A DNA stretch of 64,000 bases from Vibrio sagamiensis NBRC 104589 (GCF_007990935.1 NZ_BJXJ01000007.1:1-64000), one strand, 5' to 3'. Positions 17,648 through 26,328 are shown, numbered from the stretch's first letter. Program-made: numbers and translations. Notes: generated by a model not told the origin, from the sequence alone.

Positions 17648-18519
17648 TTCGCCTCCTTAGCTTTTGGATCTAGCTCATCTCTTAGTGCATCACCGATCAA
17701 ATTAAAGGCCAACACAGTGATCAAAATACATACTCCAGGAAGGATCACCATATGAGGCTGAGATTCTATAAACATCCTCGAATCTGCTAGCATAGCCCCC
17801 CATTCAGCTTTTGGGGCTTTTGCCCCAAGCCCTAAAAAACCTAGAGCGGCAATATCTAAAATTGCATCTGAAAACCCTAATGTTGATTGCACAATAATAG
17901 GTGCCCAACAATTAGGTAAAACTTCGAAAAAAAGAATGCGGTAACGAGGTGTACCAAATGAAAGAGAAGCTGCGACATACTGCTTTTTCATTTCTAATGA
18001 AGCAACGGCTCTGACAACCCTGATATAACGAGGAATTGAAACTAAAGTAATTGCTAAAATAGCATTAGTTAGGTTAGAACCTAAAACCGCCACAATTACA
18101 ATTGCCAGTAATATCCCGGGCAAAGACATAATTATATCTGTGATACGCATTATAATTGTTTCAGCCCAACTACCATAAACCGCTGCGATTAGTCCAAGCA
18201 ATACGCCAAATAAAACGGAAGCAACTACAACAGTGAATCCTGTACTAAGAGAAGTCTGTGCGCCATAAACTAACCTTGAAAATAAATCTCTACCGAGATC
18301 ATCAGTACCAATCAAATATTCATTATTTCCATTTAACCATGATGGCTCCACCAAAAAATCCTGGCTAATTGTATATGGGTTAAGATCTATTATCGACGGA
18401 AAAATAAAACCCAAAACTAGGAGCAATGAAATACAAAGTAACCCGACGTTTCCAGACTTATTGTAGCGAAACCAAGGGCGAAAAGTACTTTGAAATACAT
18501 TTGATTTAAAGGATATCAT
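17644..18519 (-). CDS. Peptide ABC transporter permease, DppC/OppC-like
   Basis: Inner-membrane permease of 291 residues with an N-terminal OppC-type segment (GNVGLLCISLLLVLGFIFP) and about six helices. The loop that contacts the ATPases is EAA-like (AASLSFGTPRYRILFFEVLP). The motif GTDDLGRDLFSRLVYGA is characteristic of DppC/OppC proteins. It overlaps the DppB-like stop and the DppD-like start by four bases each. It pairs with the permease encoded just upstream. Confidence 0.93.
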   Translation of the reverse strand: MISFKSNVFQSTFRPWFRYNKSGNVGLLCISLLLVLGFIFPSIIDLNPYTISQDFLVEPSWLNGNNEYLIGTDDLGRDLFSRLVYGAQTSLSTGFTVVVASVLFGVLLGLIAAVYGSWAETIIMRITDIIMSLPGILLAIVIVAVLGSNLTNAILAITLVSIPRYIRVVRAVASLEMKKQYVAASLSFGTPRYRILFFEVLPNCWAPIIVQSTLGFSDAILDIAALGFLGLGAKAPKAEWGAMLADSRMFIESQPHMVILPGVCILITVLAFNLIGDALRDELDPKAKEAK

Positions 18520-19541
18520 GATAGTTTACTACTCATTTTAGGGTTTGCAATCAAATAAAGTCTTTCAATAAAAATATTAGTAATAAGTATAAATAATCCG
18601 ATAATTAATATGGAACCTTGAATTACAGGATAATCTCTTGCATAAATACTACTTACTAAATAACTACCAATACCAGGCCAGCCAAAGATAGTTTCAGTAA
18701 GTATTGCTCCAGTTATTACTGAAGAAATAAAAAGTATTCCACCTACTGTTACTATAGGTATTAAAGCATTGCGCAAAGCATGTATCCAGATAACTCTATA
18801 ATGACTTAACCCTTTCGCTCTAGCTGTTCGAATATAATCTTCTCCTAAGATCTCCAACATACTTGAACGAGTCATGCGAGCAAATACCGCAATTGGAATT
18901 GTTGCCATTGCGAAAGCTGGTAATATTAGGTGACTTACTGCTGAGAAAAATGCTTCAAAACCATAATTCATACGGTTATTGGGAATAAGTGTATCTAAAA
19001 GCATAAAGCCAGTAACTGGTTCAATATCGTATAAAATATCAATTCGACCAGAAACTGGAGTCAGATCCAAGCCAATTGAAAAAACTAGTATTAAGATAAG
19101 TCCCCACCAAAAAATTGGCATCGAGTAACCTACCAAAGAACTTGCCATAACAACAAAATCAACAATCTTATTTCGATTCAAAGCAGCTATTACACCAGCA
19201 GGTATACCTAAAATTAGAGCTATTAGTATTGCACTAACACCTAGTTCAATCGTTGCAGGCCATCTTGATAATAATTCATCAAGTACAGGTTGCCTTGACA
19301 CCACTGAAGAACCAAAGTCACCAGTGATGGCATTCTTAATAAATATTAAGAATTGACTAAGGATAGGTTGCTCAAATCCAAGCTCAGATACTATCGCTTG
19401 GTACTGCTTAATATCAGCTCCTCTCTCACCGATTAGCAGCATAACAGGATCACCTGGAGCTAATCGAATGAGAAAGAAAGCGAGAAAACTGATTCCAAGC
19501 AATGTCATTAAAAAACTGAAAAAGCGATTGCTAGCATTCAT
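18516..19541 (-). CDS. Peptide ABC transporter permease, DppB/OppB-like
   Basis: Inner-membrane permease of 341 residues, close to the 339 of E. coli DppB. It has the family start FFSFLMTLLGISFLAFFLIR, the LAPGDP motif, and the EAA-like loop RTARAKGLSHYRVIWIHALR. About six membrane helices are visible. It lies only three bases after the binding-protein stop codon and overlaps the next permease by four bases. The set is complete: one binding protein, two permeases and two ATPases. Confidence 0.93.
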   Translation of the reverse strand: MNASNRFFSFLMTLLGISFLAFFLIRLAPGDPVMLLIGERGADIKQYQAIVSELGFEQPILSQFLIFIKNAITGDFGSSVVSRQPVLDELLSRWPATIELGVSAILIALILGIPAGVIAALNRNKIVDFVVMASSLVGYSMPIFWWGLILILVFSIGLDLTPVSGRIDILYDIEPVTGFMLLDTLIPNNRMNYGFEAFFSAVSHLILPAFAMATIPIAVFARMTRSSMLEILGEDYIRTARAKGLSHYRVIWIHALRNALIPIVTVGGILFISSVITGAILTETIFGWPGIGSYLVSSIYARDYPVIQGSILIIGLFILITNIFIERLYLIANPKMSSKLS

Positions 19542-19544
19542 TTG

Positions 19545-21146
19545 TTAATCACGCATGTTTAAGTTGAAAAATGTATCCATTTCAAAAGCATTCATAATGT
19601 CACCTTCAACCTTATGACTCACGGCACGATATACTTTGGCATGTGCTATGGGAATTATGGGTACGTCTTGAGCAAAAATCTGTAAAGCTTCTGAATACAT
19701 CTGTTCCCTTTTAGACATATCACTTTCTTGTCGAGCTTTGGTGATTAACTCATCAAAATCCTGTTTACAATAACGACTATTATTCGATCCACGATCAACG
19801 GAATCGCAAGAAAATAAAGTGTATAAGAAGTTATCAGGATCTCCATTATCACCAGTCCATCCCATCTGAACCATTTCATGTTCTCCACGCTTTACTTTGT
19901 CTAAATAGGTTGCCCAGTCATAACTTACTAGATCTACTTTTATACCTATTTTCAAAAGATCCTGTTGCATCATTTCACCCATTTTCTTGCCATTTGGGTT
20001 ATAAGGACGGTTGACAGGCAATGTCCATAGTGTTGTGGAAAAGCCATTTGGTAAACCTGCCTCTTTTAGCAGTTTTTTTGCTTTTTCAATATTGTGCTCG
20101 TAAGTAGTAACATTTCCATTATAGGACCACATAATTGGTGGATAGGGGTTAATTGCTGCAACAGCGTTGTTTAAGTATATTGCATTTATATAGGAACTTT
20201 TATCTAATGCATGTGCTATGGCACGCCTTACTAATACATTGTTAAAAGGAGCCTTTTCTGTATTCAGTGCAAGATAACCAATATTTAAGCCATCTTGTTC
20301 TATCAGCTTTATATTTTTATGCTCTTTAATTGAGTTTAGATCTGCTGGCGAAGGGTAGACCGCTATCTGACATTCATCTTTCTTCATTTTTTGAAATCTT
20401 ACAGATGCATCTGGTGTTATTGAAAATATTAAATTTTTTATTTTGGATTTACCTTCAAAGTATTTTTCATTAGATTTGTAACGAATAGTACTGCCTTTTA
20501 AATAGCGGTTAAAAATGAAAGGTCCAGTTCCAACAGGGAGATTGTCAATCTGATCTTTATTGTTTTTTTGAGCTAATTTTTCTGCATATTCTTCGGATAG
20601 AATAGACATGAAAGGCATTGCAAGATTAGATAAGAATGGCGACTCTGGTCTATTAAGTGTTATTTTTACCTGATAATCATCAACTTTTTCAACGGATTTG
20701 ATTAGGTTATCCATCCCCATTCCTTGGAAGTATTGATAAATACCACCACCAACCAGGTGATATGGATGGTTTTTTACCAATTGACGGTTAAATGAAAATA
20801 CCACATCATCAGCATTGAAGCTTCTAGTCGGATTAAAGTATTTAGTATGATGAAAATCAACACCCTTTTTAAGTTGAAAAGTATATACTTTCTTATTATC
20901 AGAAATAGTCCAACTTTCCGCTAAAGATGGAACTATGCGTGTTGAGGCTCCCTCAAATTCAACCAAGCGATTATATATAGTTCCCGCAGTCGCATTTCGT
21001 GCGGTACCTGATAGGGTGCGTTGTGGGTTAAATGATTCAGGGCTTCCTTCTGAGCAATAAACAAGGTTATTTTTTGCTTTTACTTGCATAGAAAAAGCAA
21101 AAATCCCTATTCCAATTATTAGAAGGTTTTTATAAGGAAAAAACAT
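19545..21146 (-). CDS. Periplasmic dipeptide-binding protein, DppA-like
   Basis: Family 5 solute-binding protein of 533 residues with a Sec signal (KNLLIIGIGIFAFSMQVKA). It matches the E. coli DppA pattern from memory: LVYCSEGSPESFNPQ, RPYNPNGKKMGEMMQ and GWTGDNGDPDNF, which includes the aspartate that binds the peptide amino group in DppA. That points to short peptides, most likely dipeptides, rather than nickel or oligosaccharides. A TTGGAG site lies 5 nt upstream of the ATG. A gap of 74 nt separates it from the oxygenase gene, with an AT-rich TATAAT-like stretch where an internal promoter could sit. It could take up the pathway product, a precursor or general dipeptides. Confidence 0.92.
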   Translation of the reverse strand: MFFPYKNLLIIGIGIFAFSMQVKAKNNLVYCSEGSPESFNPQRTLSGTARNATAGTIYNRLVEFEGASTRIVPSLAESWTISDNKKVYTFQLKKGVDFHHTKYFNPTRSFNADDVVFSFNRQLVKNHPYHLVGGGIYQYFQGMGMDNLIKSVEKVDDYQVKITLNRPESPFLSNLAMPFMSILSEEYAEKLAQKNNKDQIDNLPVGTGPFIFNRYLKGSTIRYKSNEKYFEGKSKIKNLIFSITPDASVRFQKMKKDECQIAVYPSPADLNSIKEHKNIKLIEQDGLNIGYLALNTEKAPFNNVLVRRAIAHALDKSSYINAIYLNNAVAAINPYPPIMWSYNGNVTTYEHNIEKAKKLLKEAGLPNGFSTTLWTLPVNRPYNPNGKKMGEMMQQDLLKIGIKVDLVSYDWATYLDKVKRGEHEMVQMGWTGDNGDPDNFLYTLFSCDSVDRGSNNSRYCKQDFDELITKARQESDMSKREQMYSEALQIFAQDVPIIPIAHAKVYRAVSHKVEGDIMNAFEMDTFFNLNMRD

Positions 21147-21220
21147 GGATACTCCAAATGTCTGTTTATATATTATATTGTTTATAAGTGGTGCGAACTT
21201 TTATCCAAATAATTATCTTA

Positions 21221-22009
21221 CTATGACCAAAGTTTTAAATTTCCGCTCTTAGTTAAACCCATAAATGAAGTTTGAGATATACGATTACCATTTGGTTGAC
21301 CAAGAATTTCGTGGAAGTTTTGTGTATTAAAAATGATTAGATCACCTACATTAGGCCTTACTTTTATATGGTCTTCACGCTCAAGAACCTCATAAGGAAA
21401 ATAATATTCGTTATCTACCTTCATGTGATCGTTTTTATCGGTATGAATTGTGTCATAAATAATTAACTCACCACCTTTCTGCTCATAAATACAGTAGTAA
21501 ATATTCCATGTTAGTTGTTTAACCAATTCAGTAACTGCCCAGGATTGCTTAATATGGCTAGGTGCATGATCCGCATGTAAACGACCATGTCCTTTAAAGC
21601 TACGAAATGCACCTGCAAAGTATTTACCAAATCCTTCTTCCTCATAAATTCCTACATTCATATCAAGATTTTCATTTAATAGATTGATTATTTTATTTAC
21701 AGGATTGATATTAAGGTTTTTGTAAATTTTTTTTATTTCTTTCTCTGCGGCATTACATTTAGAAAAGTATATTTCTTTGTCAGCATGAGCATATTGATTA
21801 TGACATAGGCCAAGTTGTTGAACTGGAATATTATTTAAATGGTCATAACCAGAAAAATTAGTAGCTATTAATCGATTAGAGACTTCTTGGCAAATATCAT
21901 ATGAAATGAAATTTTTAATAATTATTCCTGGAATTTTAAAATTTAATAAAAGATCCATATTCTCTTTGTTTAATTCACAAAGTTCTTTTTTTATCCAATT
22001 TCCTTTCAT
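21221..22009 (-). CDS. Fe(II)/2-oxoglutarate-dependent oxygenase
   Basis: Non-heme iron dioxygenase of 262 residues on the double-stranded beta-helix fold. The facial triad is visible as HADHAP (H-x-D) around residue 141 and the distal histidine in FNTQNFHEILG, followed by an arginine (GNRISQTSF) placed to bind 2-oxoglutarate. The acidic residue in H-x-D argues for hydroxylation, desaturation or a related oxidation, not halogenation, where Gly or Ala replaces it. The C-terminal MGLTKSGNLKLWS recalls WelO5-like oxygenases, but I hold that loosely. An AAGGA site lies 6 nt before the ATG. It is gene five of the operon, 35 nt after the MFS gene. The substrate is unknown; a free or ligated amino acid is my guess. 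Confidence 0.82.
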   Translation of the reverse strand: MKGNWIKKELCELNKENMDLLLNFKIPGIIIKNFISYDICQEVSNRLIATNFSGYDHLNNIPVQQLGLCHNQYAHADKEIYFSKCNAAEKEIKKIYKNLNINPVNKIINLLNENLDMNVGIYEEEGFGKYFAGAFRSFKGHGRLHADHAPSHIKQSWAVTELVKQLTWNIYYCIYEQKGGELIIYDTIHTDKNDHMKVDNEYYFPYEVLEREDHIKVRPNVGDLIIFNTQNFHEILGQPNGNRISQTSFMGLTKSGNLKLWS

Positions 22010-22044
22010 AATTAATCCTTTATTACTTATTTGTTAAATTGTTT

Positions 22045-23292
22045 TTATATGCTGTCTTCTCTATTTAATTTATATAGAGAAGATCTTCTAGCCCAGAAAA
22101 TTACAGCTAAATAAATCCCCATGAATAATCCAATAACTAATACATTATTGTGATCGGTTATATCTAATAAGGCCCCTGAAGCTGTTACTATTACTGACGC
22201 TAGTAAGCAGCCAATTGCAAATGAAATTCCAAATACTGATCCGAGCTGACCACTTGGGGAAAATGCAACTATACCTACATAGCCAGCCATCCATAGAAAT
22301 TCAAACAATAAGATCATAAGTGTAAAAGATATTGCACTTACTAAGGGATTCAATGTCCACACACATAAAATGTATGTAATTACTGCAAAGATTGAGGCCG
22401 ATATAACAATCGTGTAGACATTTTTGAAGTTTTTTTCAAAAATTTTGCTTTTTTTGTTGAAAAAAGAAAATCCAAATGAACCTACAACAATCGCAACACT
22501 AGCCAAAATGTAGGATAGTGATACAGCAGATTCATCTAGGCCAAGGTGTTGGATAGGAAATATAGGTTGCAAGACACTATAAGTTCCTTGGAAAAAAGTA
22601 GCAGTCATAGGAGGAAGCATTGCGCAAAAAAGAAGTCGCCCATCTTGTTTTAATGCACCAACATATTCTGTTATACGCTGTTTGAATACTAACCTCTTTT
22701 TAGAAGGCGGCAATGTCACATTAGAAGCTTTTTTAGCAAACATCATTAATAAAGCAGATATTATGAATGTAAATATATCAAACCAAATCACAAACTTAAG
22801 TTCTATTTTACTAAGCATAAAAACTCCAGCTACTGCGGCCATTCCAATGCCTACGTGGTAACCAGTTTGCATAAATGATGCATATTGAGCCGTTTTATCT
22901 TCTGGAAAGATTATCCGGGTACATACTGTTTTGTTAATTCTATTTATTTGATCTACAACTCCACGTAACAACAAAAGTAAAACTATTGCAGTGTAGTTAG
23001 AGTCATCGATAAAAAGTAGTATGGGTAAAGTAAGAATCGCAGATAATAAATCAAGTAAATACCAACGTTTTATTGGATCCATACCATAGTCCCAATCACT
23101 CCGATACAGTATTACCAACAATGTAGGTAACCATTGAAGTGAAATGAAAACAGAAGTGATTAATCCGGAGTTAGTTTGTTTGAAGATTGCCAACGAAAAA
23201 ACAATATGCAGTAGTACTGAACCTGCAGATGAAATTGTGAACGCAAGCGAGCTCAACCCTAAATTAATTCTACCACGAGAAATTGTAAACAT
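22045..23292 (-). CDS. MFS transporter, probable exporter
   Basis: Major facilitator protein of 415 residues with about twelve hydrophobic helices and a central cytoplasmic loop (KKASNVTLPPSKKRLVFKQR). No diagnostic substrate motif is visible. It sits between the ATP-grasp ligase (15 nt gap) and the Fe(II) oxygenase (35 nt gap). In similar small-molecule operons such transporters usually export the product and protect the producer. Start ATG with AAAGG/AAGG sites upstream. The function as product exporter is inferred from context. Confidence 0.82.
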   Translation of the reverse strand: MFTISRGRINLGLSSLAFTISSAGSVLLHIVFSLAIFKQTNSGLITSVFISLQWLPTLLVILYRSDWDYGMDPIKRWYLLDLLSAILTLPILLFIDDSNYTAIVLLLLLRGVVDQINRINKTVCTRIIFPEDKTAQYASFMQTGYHVGIGMAAVAGVFMLSKIELKFVIWFDIFTFIISALLMMFAKKASNVTLPPSKKRLVFKQRITEYVGALKQDGRLLFCAMLPPMTATFFQGTYSVLQPIFPIQHLGLDESAVSLSYILASVAIVVGSFGFSFFNKKSKIFEKNFKNVYTIVISASIFAVITYILCVWTLNPLVSAISFTLMILLFEFLWMAGYVGIVAFSPSGQLGSVFGISFAIGCLLASVIVTASGALLDITDHNNVLVIGLFMGIYLAVIFWARRSSLYKLNREDSI

Positions 23293-23307
23293 TGCCTTAG
23301 ACCTTTA

Positions 23308-24537
23308 TTAAACTATGACAATATTGTCTCTAGCATATTGTATTGCTTTAGTAACTTTGTGCTTTGCATCTTCTTGATTCTCGCCTTTACACATGACTTG
23401 AATTATCCAGCTATAGTTGGAGTTGAGATCCAATATGGATTCGCCTATTTCTTTATGGATCCACACATGTTCAACACCTGGTAGTAAAGATAACTGCTCT
23501 GTGTTTGGCAATTCTTTAAGAACTCCTGATTGACTACTAACAAAGCAGTGCCATGCTGCCCCCTGTTTGTGTTCATATAGGCCCCCATCATTTGAAATAT
23601 TACCAAGACAAAGCTCTACACAATCACCAACAATGCTTCTTTCAGTTGATAGTTCCAGCATAGTTGAGTGGCCACTTCCTCCAACTCGTGTATTAACTTC
23701 TACTAAGTGTGGGCCCGTGTCTGTCAAAATAAGTTCAACATGGCTTGGTCCGAAGTCATAGCCAATAGCATCTAACGCTTTACATGCTTTTTCTTCAATT
23801 GCCTGTTTATGAGTGTTTTTGAATGGGAAAGAGGCACCTATTTCAATACTGTTTGAAATCACATCCCGGTCTGATATTCCAATAACTTGATGGTGGCCAG
23901 AGCTAGTAGTTAAAACCTCAACACTAACTAATTGTCCGTCTAAAAAATCTTCGATTACGTAAGATTGAGATATCCAATCTTCTGAAATTTGAGTTAGCTG
24001 AGCAATTAGTGTATCAACATCATCTTTTTTATAGCAAACTCTGGCTCCAATACTTGAATGGCCCTGCACTGGCTTCAAAAATAATGGAAAATTAAGGCTA
24101 TCGCATATATCTTTCAATTCAGAAGGAGTATTAATTTTTTGATATTGAACATTATCAACACCCTTATCAATTAGAACTTGGCGAAATTTCGACTTATCTT
24201 GTGCGATTTTTATCGACTCAGGTGTAGCACCACGTAAACCAAGTTCGAAGCATATCTGAGCAGTTACATGAGTACGAATTTCTGCAAATGTTAATATAGC
24301 ATCTACTTTTTCATATTCTTTTTTTAGGGCAGATATTACTTCGTCTTTATTATTTGAATTGTTGACTGAAATGATTTTATCAGCCAACTCTATTTTATAT
24401 ATGCTTGATGCTGGGAACCACTTTTTAAAACGTTCTCTACTATCAGTAATTAAAACGGTGTGATAACCTTTTTTTTTACAATATACTATTGCATCTAAAC
24501 CACTGAAATTTGTTTCAATAAACACTACTGTTTTCAT
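23308..24537 (-). CDS. ATP-grasp ligase (amino-acid/peptide ligase type)
   Basis: Cytoplasmic ATP-grasp enzyme of 409 residues. An N-terminal Rossmann-like domain (VVFIETNFSGLDAIVYCKKKG) leads into the ATP-grasp fold: FLKPVQGHSSIGARV carries the nucleotide-binding lysine and the flexible loop, and HVELILTDTGPHLVEVNTR ends in the metal-binding E-x-N-x-R motif, followed by VGGSGHSTMLELS. This architecture is shared by L-amino-acid ligases, carnosine-synthase-like enzymes and related natural-product ligases, which activate a carboxylate as acyl phosphate and attack it with an amine. Here it is the only obvious bond-forming enzyme in the operon and most likely makes a dipeptide or amide. Substrates cannot be read from the sequence. 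Confidence 0.85.
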   Translation of the reverse strand: MKTVVFIETNFSGLDAIVYCKKKGYHTVLITDSRERFKKWFPASSIYKIELADKIISVNNSNNKDEVISALKKEYEKVDAILTFAEIRTHVTAQICFELGLRGATPESIKIAQDKSKFRQVLIDKGVDNVQYQKINTPSELKDICDSLNFPLFLKPVQGHSSIGARVCYKKDDVDTLIAQLTQISEDWISQSYVIEDFLDGQLVSVEVLTTSSGHHQVIGISDRDVISNSIEIGASFPFKNTHKQAIEEKACKALDAIGYDFGPSHVELILTDTGPHLVEVNTRVGGSGHSTMLELSTERSIVGDCVELCLGNISNDGGLYEHKQGAAWHCFVSSQSGVLKELPNTEQLSLLPGVEHVWIHKEIGESILDLNSNYSWIIQVMCKGENQEDAKHKVTKAIQYARDNIVIV

Positions 24538-24555
24538 CTAAAAATTCCGAATTAA

Positions 24556-25347
24556 TTATGCTACTTGACGCTGTTCTGTTTCTAATAATATTGTTCGGGA
24601 GACTTGATCCCAGAACCTTTGCCAGAAGTTAACACCAGCATCAAATGAAGCTTTAAATTCGGCTTTTTGTTGTTCAGACTTACAGAACCGAAGATAATTA
24701 GCAACTGAGTGGCGGATGTGTTCAGTTTCATCTTGGCGATGTATTTTAAAGAAAGGAGTTTTGGACATTACTGACTCACAGTATTCTTCATAGCATAAAC
24801 ATCTGAATAATGTTTCAATATTCTCTTCTGCAATAATCTCAAAACTCATCAATAAACCTACAATACCATATTGGCTAGTCGTTGAGACTAACGTATTATC
24901 TAGGTAATTAAGTACGCTTTTAATTGAAGTGTTTCTAAAGTTACTATCGATTTTGATGTCAATTTCTTTCAATGTTTCAAGAAACAATTGAGAGTGAATA
25001 AAGTTTTTATCACGCCCACCTAACTCATCATATGCTATTTGGATTAGTGCATGCTGACGCTCAGGGTCATCAGTTAAGGTTACAGCTTTAGTTATAAATA
25101 TAGGTACGAATCTTGTGAACTCATACCAGATTTTAGCCATGCATATTGCACTAGCTTTACTTTTTCTAGTATCTGCTGTTGCATTTATATTAACAAATAC
25201 ATTTTGTTTATTAGCTTCATCCATAAAATAGCTAGTCCAATGAATAATTTCAGGATCTGCATAATCATACTCTGTATCTGATGTGAGCTTTTTGGGTGAA
25301 GTTTTAGGTTCTTTTAAATTTTTTGATTCTTTAATAACTACGTCCAT
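24556..25347 (-). CDS. Heme-oxygenase-like diiron oxygenase (HDO superfamily)
   Basis: All-helical protein of 263 residues. A full HDO ligand set is visible: E108 and H118 (YDELGG...FIHSQ, spacing 10 as I recall for SznF), E170 or E174 (SFEIIAEE), and H203, E207, H210 (IHRQDETEH), the H-x3-D/E-x2-H signature. Known members carry out N-oxygenation, oxidative C-C cleavage of amino acids or fatty acids, desaturation and ring formation using a transient diiron cofactor. It is therefore the likely source of the unusual chemistry in the pathway. AAGGA lies 7 nt before the ATG. It is followed 18 nt later by the ATP-grasp gene and preceded by the DUF2000 gene. Family placement is good; the reaction is unknown. 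Confidence 0.82.
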   Translation of the reverse strand: MDVVIKESKNLKEPKTSPKKLTSDTEYDYADPEIIHWTSYFMDEANKQNVFVNINATADTRKSKASAICMAKIWYEFTRFVPIFITKAVTLTDDPERQHALIQIAYDELGGRDKNFIHSQLFLETLKEIDIKIDSNFRNTSIKSVLNYLDNTLVSTTSQYGIVGLLMSFEIIAEENIETLFRCLCYEEYCESVMSKTPFFKIHRQDETEHIRHSVANYLRFCKSEQQKAEFKASFDAGVNFWQRFWDQVSRTILLETEQRQVA

Positions 25348-25396
25348 TATGATTTCCTTGATTAAATTTATGGGTTATTTTTTATATTAAAAATTA

Positions 25397-25810
25397 TTAG
25401 CGTAATAACCCAAGGTTACCAGTAAACTTGTTGATGATTTTTTTATCACCTGCTAATGCAATTCCTTGATACTCAAGTTCTGAAATAGGGGTTTTGCTAA
25501 GAACTAAAGTATAATCTTCATAAGATTTAGTAGTGCGTGTTGCTCCTATCAGATCAACTACGGTAAGCTCAGGTTCAAACTCTTTTAGTTTCTCTCGAAG
25601 GGTTCTTAACAATCCTGTGTTACCTTTTAGAATAGGAAGAGGCACAGTTGTGATTCCTGAGTGAATAGATCCAACTTCGTCTAACAAATTATTTCCAACC
25701 AATTCAGGCTTTAATTTTCCAAGGCTTACACCGAGTACAGCTGCTGTATTTGCTATTACGCCAGTTGGTAGATTCTCATCAATAACAAGAACTACTTTAT
25801 TCTCTTTCAT
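25397..25810 (-). CDS. DUF2000 family protein
   Basis: Small cytoplasmic protein of 137 residues and the first gene of the operon. The start KVVLVIDENLPTGVIANTAAVLGVSLGK and the later DLIGATRTTKSYEDY segment match the DUF2000 family. From memory this family shares a fold with type 2 peptidyl-tRNA hydrolases, which would suggest an aminoacyl or peptidyl substrate, but I cannot verify that here. The ATG has only a weak GAGAG site. A TAATAT-like -10 element lies about 20 nt upstream. Its presence as the leading gene of a ligase/oxygenase operon is notable. Confidence 0.75.
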   Translation of the reverse strand: MKENKVVLVIDENLPTGVIANTAAVLGVSLGKLKPELVGNNLLDEVGSIHSGITTVPLPILKGNTGLLRTLREKLKEFEPELTVVDLIGATRTTKSYEDYTLVLSKTPISELEYQGIALAGDKKIINKFTGNLGLLR

Positions 25811-26162
25811 AATACTCTCGCTAAAATTAATATTACCAAAACGGCAACTTGACTACTTTTAATCAATAAAAGCTTATTTACAATTTCTTTGTAACGTAAT
25901 CTCTTTGGGTAAAGGAAGTAAAAAATATTTAACTTAAATACGATTAACTAATATTTCCTTATCTGCAATGAAATAAACTAATTACAAAAATATTTTTTTT
26001 AACAAATCACATCAAGTAATAACAATTAAAAATTGGAAGAAAGTCACATAACAATGTTAATAATAAATTTTTTATAAGTATTTTTTTTATTTTAAATAAA
26101 TGTTAAAAATAATTTTTAGACTGTAGGCTTTTCTATCATATTAATTCCAAGTAAGTGGAATT

Positions 26163-26198
26163 TTAATTTCCTTAATTTCCTTAATTTCCTTAATTTCT
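26163..26198. repeat. Tandem repeat, four copies of TTAATTTCC
   Basis: Four head-to-tail 9-bp units, the last ending CT in place of CC. It sits about 350 bp upstream of the operon start. Copy number could vary by slippage. Confidence 0.85.
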
Positions 26199-26328
26199 TA
26201 GGTGATTGCTTTATCGCAATTAATACTCAAAGATTCATGATGTTTACAACTTTTTGATTGGTATATCGTTTATTAACGATATATGTAGAGTTTTTTACTG
26301 TTACTCTATTCATTTTGCTATGTTAAAA

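Noticed and set aside
21221..22009. Halogenase in the biosynthetic operon
   Set aside because: The iron triad keeps Asp in H-x-D; halogenases of this fold have Gly or Ala there.
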